A DNA stretch of 64,000 nt, from the NCBI GenBank assembly GCA_016744775.1, contig JADGDS010000001.1, forward strand, positions 596,290-660,289, given 5' to 3'. The notes below the pieces were generated by a model. It was not told where the DNA came from and made no database searches. It saw only the letters and a program-made list of their open reading frames with translations. Positions 57,488 through 64,000 of the stretch are shown in pieces. The translations under genes and the position numbers were made by a program. Numbering within the stretch: the first letter of the stretch is position 1; the number at the start of each line of letters is the position of its first letter. This DNA is from Candidatus Marithrix sp. Lineage in GTDB: Bacteria > Pseudomonadota > Gammaproteobacteria > Beggiatoales > Beggiatoaceae.

Positions 57488-58644
57488 TAGCGTGCTCCTC
57501 TACTACGTAAATCGTCGTTTCTAATAATTGATGGTGTATTTTGGTTTGCACTAGAAGAATTGCCTTCCGTTATATTTGATAATGGATTTGCATCAATGCT
57601 AGCTTGTTTACCAAGTAATTTATCTAAAGGTAAAACCATTAAATTATTACCACTTTTTATATCAACCATTATTTTACTGGTTTTAGATAATACAGATTCC
57701 ATTGTTTCTATATATAAACGTTGGCGAGTAATATCTGGAGCTTTTTCATATGCGGTTAAAACACTTAAGAAGCGTTGAGTATCACCAATAGATTTTGCAG
57801 TTACTTGTGCTTTATAAGCTTCCGCTTCTTCTATTAATCTATCAACCGTACCTTTGGCTTTTTCTATAACTCCGTTAGCATAGGCATTGGCTTTATTTTT
57901 ACTCCGTTCTTCATCTTCACGGGCTTTAATTACATCAGCAAAAGCGGCTTGAACTGCTGCTGGTGGCTGAGCATTTTGCATATTTACGCTGGTAACAGTT
58001 AAGCCAACTTCATAAGGGTCAATAATATTTTGAATGACTTCTTTAGTTTCCATAGCTACACGAGTACGTTCACTAGTTAAAACATCATCCATTGTACTAG
58101 AACCAACAATTTCACGTAAAGCACTTTCAGTGGCTTGACGAAGTGTATCTTGAGGACCATCTACTTTAAATAAGTAATTTTCAGCATTTTTAATGCGGTA
58201 TTGTACAACTAGTTCAATTACTACAATATTTTCATCTTTAGTCAACATTAAGGCGCGATGATTGATTGCTTGTACTTGTTCAACATTAACTTTTTGAACA
58301 GTTTCAATTGGATAAGGTATATGCCAATTTAAACCTTGTTCAGTAGTTTCTTTATAACGTCCAAATTGAGTTACAACTCCCAATTCTGCTGGTTGTATAG
58401 TATAAAAACCGAATAAACTCCATATCAATAAGAATATTACGGCTAAAAAACCGATGGCTGACCAACTGAGGCTTCCGCCACCACCATTGCCATCTGGTTC
58501 ATTTCCATTTCCATTTCCAAGTATATTGCCCATTTTCTTCTGTATTTTTTGAAATACTTCGTCTAAGTCAGGAGGACCTTGTTCATTTTTTTTATGCCCC
58601 CATGGGTCTTTATTACCATTACCACCCGGTTCATTCCAAGCCAT
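57487..58644 (-). CDS. hflK: FtsH modulator HflK (SPFH protein)
   Basis: The 385-residue protein has a Gly/Asn-rich cytoplasmic N terminus (MAWNEPGGNGNKDPWGHKKN), a membrane helix (GFLAVIFLLIWSLFGFYTI) and the SPFH domain (QPAELGVVTQFGRYKETTEQ; GLTVTSVNMQNAQPPAAVQ). The coiled coil has YANGVIEKAKGTVDRLIEEA. It is the HflC partner. Low-complexity Asn/Gly repeats near residues 35-55 are typical for HflK. Confidence 0.95.
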   Translation of the reverse strand: MAWNEPGGNGNKDPWGHKKNEQGPPDLDEVFQKIQKKMGNILGNGNGNEPDGNGGGGSLSWSAIGFLAVIFLLIWSLFGFYTIQPAELGVVTQFGRYKETTEQGLNWHIPYPIETVQKVNVEQVQAINHRALMLTKDENIVVIELVVQYRIKNAENYLFKVDGPQDTLRQATESALREIVGSSTMDDVLTSERTRVAMETKEVIQNIIDPYEVGLTVTSVNMQNAQPPAAVQAAFADVIKAREDEERSKNKANAYANGVIEKAKGTVDRLIEEAEAYKAQVTAKSIGDTQRFLSVLTAYEKAPDITRQRLYIETMESVLSKTSKIMVDIKSGNNLMVLPLDKLLGKQASIDANPLSNITEGNSSSANQNTPSIIRNDDLRSRGAR

Positions 58645-58664
58645 ATATATTCCTTTTATGATTG

Positions 58665-59915
58665 TTATTTAACTTTAATTATTTGATTTAATAAGTCTGC
58701 GGATATTTGGACTTCAATTAAGCTGTCACCATTATCTGCATATTTTTCATCCAATACTAAGGCTTCTGCATATAAACGCGCACGTACATCACCTGCATTT
58801 ACTGGCACACGTACTTGACAAATCACTGTATTTTGATGTTCAATCAAAGCTTGTTTTAATAAATCAATACCTGCACCAGTAACTGCTGATAACCATATTT
58901 TATTTATTTTACCATTAGCATCACGTTCATAACGTGCAGCACAATTATCCAAACAGTCTATTTTATTATATATGATAATTTGTGGCACTTCAGCGGCTCC
59001 TATTTCAGCTAGAACTTCATTTACCTGTTCTATGCGTAATTGCCGTTCAGTGTCATTTGCATCTACAATATGTAATAATAAATCTGCTTGACGTGTTTCA
59101 TCAAGAGTTGCATGAAATGCTGCTATTAGATTGTGTGGTAATTTTTGTATAAAACCAACTGTATCGGCTAAAATAATTGCAGATTTATTTGGCAAAGTAA
59201 TTCTACGTAAAGTAGTATCTAAAGTTGCAAATAGTTGATCTGCTGCGAAAACTGAGGCTTCAGTTAGGTTATTAAATAATGTCGATTTACCCGCATTGGT
59301 ATAACCAACTAGTGATATTAGAGGTAATTGGGCACGATTTCGTGCTTTTCTACTTAATTCACGTTGTTGTGTTACTTTAACTAGGCGTTTATTGATTGCG
59401 TTTATGCGTACACTAATTAAGCGTCTATCAGTTTCTAACTGTGTTTCACCCGGTCCGCGTAAACCAATACCGCCTTTTTGCCGTTCTAAATGGGTCCAAC
59501 CACGTATTAAGCGTGTAGATAGATGTTTTAGTTGTGCTAATTCAACTTGTAATTTACCATCAAAAGAACGAGCGCGTTGGGCAAATATATCTAAAATAAC
59601 TCCTGTTCTATCTAATACTCTACAAGATAATATACGTTCTAAATTACGTTCTTGCGCTGGGCTTAGATTGTGATTAAACAAGACTACATCAACTTCATTA
59701 TCAGCTATCACTGCTTCAATTTCAGCTAGTTTACCACGCCCAATAAAATATTTAGGATCGGGTGTGATGCGTGTACCAGTAATTGAGGCTATAAGCTTCG
59801 CACCGGCTGAAGTTGCTAATTCAGCAAATTCATCTAGTGGTGGTTGATCCGCATGATTGCGAAATATCATTGATACTAAGATCGCGTTGTCACCACTATT
59901 TGGTCGTTCAAACAT
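58665..59915 (-). CDS. hflX: GTPase HflX
   Basis: The 416-residue protein has the HflX N-terminal domain (TPDPKYFIGRGKLAEIEAVI; NHNLSPAQERNLERILSCRV), then RGPGETQLETDRR. The G domain has LVGYTNAGKSTLFNNLT (G1), ADTVGFIQKLPHNLIAAFHA (G3) and YNKIDCLD (G4). HflX splits stalled ribosomes, for example after heat shock, and binds 50S. It lies two bases after hfq on the minus strand. The C terminus is normal in length. Confidence 0.95.
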   Translation of the reverse strand: MFERPNSGDNAILVSMIFRNHADQPPLDEFAELATSAGAKLIASITGTRITPDPKYFIGRGKLAEIEAVIADNEVDVVLFNHNLSPAQERNLERILSCRVLDRTGVILDIFAQRARSFDGKLQVELAQLKHLSTRLIRGWTHLERQKGGIGLRGPGETQLETDRRLISVRINAINKRLVKVTQQRELSRKARNRAQLPLISLVGYTNAGKSTLFNNLTEASVFAADQLFATLDTTLRRITLPNKSAIILADTVGFIQKLPHNLIAAFHATLDETRQADLLLHIVDANDTERQLRIEQVNEVLAEIGAAEVPQIIIYNKIDCLDNCAARYERDANGKINKIWLSAVTGAGIDLLKQALIEHQNTVICQVRVPVNAGDVRARLYAEALVLDEKYADNGDSLIEVQISADLLNQIIKVK

Positions 59916-59917
59916 GC

Positions 59918-60169
59918 TTATGATGCTTCTTTTTCAGTATCTTCTGGGTTGTCATATGGAATTTTTATTGGGCGTGATGGAACTACGGTAGAAATGGCGT
60001 GTTTATAAACCATTTGACTGACACTATTTTTTAATAAAATTACAAATTGATCAAATGAGTCAATTTGCCCTTGTAATTTAATCCCATTTACTAGGTAAAT
60101 TGAGACTGATATACGTTCTTTGCGTAATACATTTAAAAAAGGATCTTGTAATGTTTGCCCTTTATTCAT
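59918..60169 (-). CDS. hfq: RNA chaperone Hfq
   Basis: The 83-residue protein has [20 protein letters not shown], Sm1 [19 protein letters not shown] and Sm2 [15 protein letters not shown]. The proximal-face residues QDPF, FDQF and YKHA are all present, so sRNA binding at the U-tail should be intact. The C-terminal tail is short (about 15 residues after Sm2). It overlaps the miaA end by four bases. Confidence 0.96.
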   Translation of the reverse strand: MNKGQTLQDPFLNVLRKERISVSIYLVNGIKLQGQIDSFDQFVILLKNSVSQMVYKHAISTVVPSRPIKIPYDNPEDTEKEAS

Positions 60170-61089
60170 AATATTTTTCTCCTTATTATCGAGACAGTTG
60201 ATGTTATATTTTGTTGTTGACTATCAAACCAAATTGCATCTTTTTGAGTACGTAACCAGGTAAGTTGCCGCTTAGCTAATTGTCTAGTGGCAATAATTGC
60301 CAGTTCAGCCAATTCATCTTTATTTAATTTCCCCATTAAATAATTCCAAACTTGACGATAGCCTACACTACGAATAGCGGGTAAATCTAAATTTAAATCA
60401 CCGCGTTCAAACAAGGCACGAACTTCTTCAATAAATCCTTGTGATAGCATAATTTGAAAACGCTGGGCTATTTTTTCATGTAAAATATGTCGCTCTGTTG
60501 GAGATAAAATTAATTTAATGGTTGGATAATGCCAAGCTTGTGCTGGTTTTTGAGCATACCATTCTGTCATGGTTTTACCAGATATTTCATAGACTTCTAA
60601 TGCTCTTTGAATGCGTTGTGGATCGTTGAAATGAATGCGTTGGGCTGAAATTGGATCAATTTCAGTTAGACGTTGGTGCATGGCTTTCCAGCCAATTTGT
60701 TCAGCTTCAAGATTTAAACGTGTACGTATTTCTGGATTAGCGGAAGGTAATTCAGATATGCCTTGTTGTAATGTGTGAAAGTAGAGCATTGTACCGCCTA
60801 CTAATAAGGGAATTCTGCCAGCGGCATGGATAGTTTTAATTTCGGCTAGGGCATCTTGACGAAATTCTGCTGTTGAATATGGATCAGCAGGATCGCGAAT
60901 GTCAATCAGGCGGTGAGGGGTTTGAGCTAAAATATCTTTGTTAGGTTTAGCTGTGCCAATATCCATCTGTTTATATACCATAGCTGAATCAACACTAATT
61001 ATGTCACAAGCTAAGTGTTTAACTAGGGATAATGCTAAGTCGGTTTTACCCGATGCAGTTGGACCCATTAAAAATATACAGGGAGTCAT
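60166..61089 (-). CDS. miaA: tRNA dimethylallyltransferase
   Basis: The 307-residue protein has the P-loop [17 protein letters not shown], then [39 protein letters not shown] and [17 protein letters not shown], ending with [20 protein letters not shown]. MiaA adds dimethylallyl to A37 of tRNAs reading UNN codons. It heads the minus-strand cluster. Its ATG (61087-61089) is one base from the GTG of the divergent CHAT gene. Confidence 0.97.
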   Translation of the reverse strand: MTPCIFLMGPTASGKTDLALSLVKHLACDIISVDSAMVYKQMDIGTAKPNKDILAQTPHRLIDIRDPADPYSTAEFRQDALAEIKTIHAAGRIPLLVGGTMLYFHTLQQGISELPSANPEIRTRLNLEAEQIGWKAMHQRLTEIDPISAQRIHFNDPQRIQRALEVYEISGKTMTEWYAQKPAQAWHYPTIKLILSPTERHILHEKIAQRFQIMLSQGFIEEVRALFERGDLNLDLPAIRSVGYRQVWNYLMGKLNKDELAELAIIATRQLAKRQLTWLRTQKDAIWFDSQQQNITSTVSIIRRKIL

Positions 61090-61090
61090 T

Positions 61091-63049
61091 GTGAAGATAA
61101 ATATATATTTATTATTGTTATGTTTAAGCAGTGTTGTTTTTGCTAATACTAATACAGAAATTCAATCATTGCTCAAAAAGAGTGATGATTATCTTGCTAA
61201 ACGACAAGATTTAAAAGCGCGTCAATATGCTGATAAAATTACAAAATTAAGTACCAATGTTAATATACCGACTATATTAGATGCTAGTATCCTAAATAAT
61301 TTAGGTAATATATTAACTGTTGAGGCATATTATACTAAAGCTATCAAAAAATATAATAAAGCTTTAAAATTAGCTGCAAAAAATCATATCTTAGCAGGGC
61401 GTATATTGATAAATATGGCATACGCAAATTTTTATAATCAAAATTTGGAAGATGCTATCAATAACTTATCCGCTGCACAACAACAATTTAAGCTAGTATC
61501 AAGCAATACTTACGCCAAAGCCTTTGGATTTCTAAGTGTTGGTAAGCTAGCATTACAATTTGAAGCTGAAAAACTGGCTTATCAAAGTTTAACTACTGCC
61601 CTATTTTTAGCTAAACAGTTAAAAAATAGTCATTTAATTTCTTATAGTTATGGTTTTTTAGGACATTTATATGAAATCAAGAAACGTTATGCTGAGGCTT
61701 TAATTTTAACGCGACGAGCAATTTTTATGGAGCAAAGCTCTGAGATTCTATATCGTTGGCAATGGCAGTTAGGGAGAATCTTTAAGGCATTGGCTAAAAC
61801 ACGTGAGGCTATTAAGGCTTATCAGCAAGCAAAACATAGTTTACAAGAAGTTCGTCAGCCTTTAACTATTGGTTATCGTAACACAATTAAGTCTTTTCGT
61901 GAGCGAATTGGTATAATTTATTTTGATTTAGCCGATTTATTGTTGCAGCAAAAGAGGTTTAGAGAGGCGATTGATGTTATTGAAGATTTTAAAAAGGTTG
62001 AATTAGAAGATTATTTTGATAGTTATTGTTCTTTTTTAGAGCAGGAAAGTTTGTTAAAGCAAAAGATTCCTAGTAATGTCGGTATTATATATCCAATTGT
62101 TTTAAAAAATCGTATTGAAATTCTATTAATTATGTCTAATGGTAACATAAAACAGTTTGTTTTATCGGTTGCTGCAACTGAATTAAAAGATAAGGTTAAT
62201 GATTTTCGTCTGGAGTTAGAAACAGGGAAGCAACACGATTATTTGAATTATGCTCAGATTTTATATCGTTGGTTAATTGTTCCATTATCAAGGCATATCG
62301 CGAATTTAGATACTTTAATTATAGTGCCTGATGGGGTATTGCGTACCATTCCTTTTGCTGCTTTATATGATGGTAAACAATTTCTTATTAGTAAGTATGC
62401 TATTGTCACCATGCCGAATTTAATGATTAGTAAATCTAAGTTAAAAAGCAGAAGCAATAAGATTTTTTTAGCTGGCTTATCAGAAGCTGTGCAAAATTTT
62501 CCGGCTTTATCTAGTGTTTCTCGTGAAGTTAAAGCTATAAATAGACTTTATAAAAATGTCACTCAATTATTAAATCGACAATTTACCGTCAAAAATTTTA
62601 CTTCAGCCTTAAAAACAAATAGTTATTCAATAATACATATTGCTTCACATGGTCAATTTAAAAGTCAGCCTAATGAAACTTTTTTAGTTGCTTATGATAA
62701 GAAAATAGCTTTGAATCAATTAGAAAATTTGATAAAGCTAAATAAGCGTCGTCAAGAACCATTAGAGTTATTAAGTTTAAGTGCTTGTCAAACAGCGGTG
62801 GGTGATGATCAGGCGGCATTGGGTTTAGCTGGTGTTGCGATTAAGGCAGGTGCTAGAAGTGCTTTAGCAAGTTTATGGTTAATTGATGATGAGGCTACAA
62901 CAACTTTAATGATTGAATTTTATAAGCAATTGCAAAAATTACCCAAGGCTAAGGCTTTGCAAGCTGCACAGTTATCTTTTTTAAAAAATCATAAATATAA
63001 GCATCCTTTATATTGGGCACCGTTTTTAATGATTGGTGCTTTTGACTAA
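61091..63049 (+). CDS. Exported TPR-CHAT domain protein
   Basis: The start is GTG at 61091, with GGGAG five bases upstream; the open frame extends to 60938 inside miaA but would bury a clear signal peptide ([17 protein letters not shown]). The 652-residue product has TPR-like repeats at about 30-330 ([37 protein letters not shown]). A C-terminal CHAT caspase-like domain has His520 in [10 protein letters not shown] and Cys566 in [15 protein letters not shown]; the end has [24 protein letters not shown] proteases cleave specific partners on activation; this one is predicted to act outside the cytoplasm. It overlaps the haemagglutinin-like gene by one base. Confidence 0.85.
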   Translation: MKINIYLLLLCLSSVVFANTNTEIQSLLKKSDDYLAKRQDLKARQYADKITKLSTNVNIPTILDASILNNLGNILTVEAYYTKAIKKYNKALKLAAKNHILAGRILINMAYANFYNQNLEDAINNLSAAQQQFKLVSSNTYAKAFGFLSVGKLALQFEAEKLAYQSLTTALFLAKQLKNSHLISYSYGFLGHLYEIKKRYAEALILTRRAIFMEQSSEILYRWQWQLGRIFKALAKTREAIKAYQQAKHSLQEVRQPLTIGYRNTIKSFRERIGIIYFDLADLLLQQKRFREAIDVIEDFKKVELEDYFDSYCSFLEQESLLKQKIPSNVGIIYPIVLKNRIEILLIMSNGNIKQFVLSVAATELKDKVNDFRLELETGKQHDYLNYAQILYRWLIVPLSRHIANLDTLIIVPDGVLRTIPFAALYDGKQFLISKYAIVTMPNLMISKSKLKSRSNKIFLAGLSEAVQNFPALSSVSREVKAINRLYKNVTQLLNRQFTVKNFTSALKTNSYSIIHIASHGQFKSQPNETFLVAYDKKIALNQLENLIKLNKRRQEPLELLSLSACQTAVGDDQAALGLAGVAIKAGARSALASLWLIDDEATTTLMIEFYKQLQKLPKAKALQAAQLSFLKNHKYKHPLYWAPFLMIGAFD

Positions 63050-64000
63050 TGATTTTTTTTATTGCACTATTATTATATTCTTCGGTTATATATGCTGATA
63101 TAGTTCCTCCTATAAAGATTGATGGTATTAAATTTCAAATTACACCAAGTATGGGTAAACAGTATGGTAGTAATGTATTTTATAGTTTTGAGGAATTTAA
63201 TTTAAATAAAGAACAAGTAGTGATTTTTTCTGGTTCAAATGATATTGAAAATATTATTGGGCGTATTACTGGCGGTAAACAAAGTCTGATTGATGGTGAA
63301 ATCCGTTCTGAAATTGTTAATGCTAATTTATATTTAATGAATCCATATGGATTTAGTTTTGGTCCAAATGCTGTGCTTGATATTCAGGGTTCTATATATT
63401 TAACTACTGCGAGTAAAATATATTTAGGGGATAGGGGTTTTTTTGATGCTAATCCAGAGAAAGCTAGCGTCTTAATTAGTGCTGCCCCTGTGGATTTTGG
63501 TTTTTTAGATGATGCAGGATCTATTGAGTTTGAGCAAAGTAATTTGTCTGTACGAACTGGTAATACTTTGTCTATTTCTGCTGCTAATATTAGTCTTGAT
63601 GGTAGTCAATTAAATGCTGAGGATGCTGGGCGTATTGATCTTGCGGCTATTAATAATATAGTGCTTAAAAATAATAGTAATATTGATGCTGGTAAGGTAA
63701 AAACTGGTAATATTTATATTCGCGCTGGTAAATTTATATTAGATAATAGTAATATTTTAGCTAATTCTGAGACACAAAATGGTGGAATTATTGATATTCA
63801 AGCTAATAATTTGATTATGAATAAGTCTAGCATAGAGAGTCAAACTTTTGGCCCCGGTAAAGCTGGTACTATTATTGTTAATGTGGCTCAGAAAGCAATA
63901 CTTGATCAACAAAGCCAAATTAGTAGTAGTTCATTGAATCGTGGAATTGGTGGGGATGCTGGTAGTATTTTTATTAATGCTAATGAGTTTGAGTTGATTA
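63049..64000 (+). CDS. Filamentous haemagglutinin-like exoprotein (TPS domain), 3' end outside window
   Basis: The ATG at 63049 overlaps the CHAT gene stop (TAATG) and the frame stays open to 64000, giving 317 residues. A signal peptide ([16 protein letters not shown]) is followed by the two-partner secretion domain: FYSFEEFNLNKEQVVIFSG, NIIGRITGGKQSLIDGEI and NPYGFSFGPNAVLDIQG, the NPxG-type motif. Repeated beta-helix strands follow (ISAANISLDGSQLN; IDIQANNLIMNKSSIESQTF). Such proteins are exported by a TpsB/FhaC transporter, which may lie beyond the edge. It probably acts in adhesion or sheath formation. Confidence 0.85.
   Translation, partial: MIFFIALLLYSSVIYADIVPPIKIDGIKFQITPSMGKQYGSNVFYSFEEFNLNKEQVVIFSGSNDIENIIGRITGGKQSLIDGEIRSEIVNANLYLMNPYGFSFGPNAVLDIQGSIYLTTASKIYLGDRGFFDANPEKASVLISAAPVDFGFLDDAGSIEFEQSNLSVRTGNTLSISAANISLDGSQLNAEDAGRIDLAAINNIVLKNNSNIDAGKVKTGNIYIRAGKFILDNSNILANSETQNGGIIDIQANNLIMNKSSIESQTFGPGKAGTIIVNVAQKAILDQQSQISSSSLNRGIGGDAGSIFINANEFELI

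Overview
The window is AT-rich chromosomal DNA of a gammaproteobacterium. Three things support this: the order miaA-hfq-hflX-hflK-hflC-DUF2065-purA, a full S10-spc-alpha ribosomal block, and a ydbH-like/DUF1318 pair. A flavocytochrome c sulfide dehydrogenase-type flavoprotein, a CHAT protease next to a filamentous-haemagglutinin-like exoprotein, a formylglycine-enzyme-like fragment and many short palindromic repeats resemble large sulfur bacteria of the Beggiatoa/Thiomargarita/Thioploca group. That placement is inferred from gene content only.

Layout. 1-1016: 5' part of murJ (minus strand). 1052-3970: a tight four-gene cluster of MotA/ExbB-like channel, FHA protein, membrane-spanning trypsin-FHA protein and MotB-like DUF2135 protein. 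4127-9700: three overlapping or closely spaced genes for an extracytoplasmic redox unit. The first fuses two CBM2 cellulose-binding domains to an FccA-like dihaem cytochrome and a DUF1587-1595-1592-1588-1585 cytochrome; a Tat-exported DUF1552 protein and an FccB-like flavoprotein follow. 9634-11699: a toxin-antitoxin pair and a truncated FGE-domain gene lie between 49-bp direct repeats of the fccB 3' end. 11828-13425: an AAA ATPase overlapping a PD-(D/E)XK nuclease-like gene. 13592-15440: batC-batD-like genes. 15515-20506: a UDP-sugar epimerase, a ydbH-like/DUF1318 pair and a porin. 20554-22847: hemH and leuC, overlapping. 22950-23128: tRNA-Ser(GCU) and tRNA-Arg(ACG).

23275-39604: rpsL-rpsG-fusA run directly into the S10, spc and alpha operons up to rplQ, with no tuf gene between fusA and rpsJ. 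39649-43117: an OmpA-like lipoprotein, then a secreted RNase T2 whose stop overlaps the start of a DndD-like ATPase. 43188-50328: an SDR/DoxX-like fusion, a probable glycoside hydrolase lipoprotein and an isolated assimilatory nitrate reductase. 50779-52400: a DUF3368/UPF0175 toxin-antitoxin pair and two small exported proteins. 52556-61089: mutS facing the purA-to-miaA cluster. 61091-64000: an exported TPR-CHAT protein overlapping a haemagglutinin-like gene that leaves the window.

The strongest leads for an undescribed system are the CBM2-FccA-DUF1592/DUF1552/FccB unit, the MotA/MotB-FHA-protease cluster, and two ATPase pairs (AAA with PD-(D/E)XK; RNase T2 with DndD-like). All functional readings come from motifs read by eye; no database search was run.
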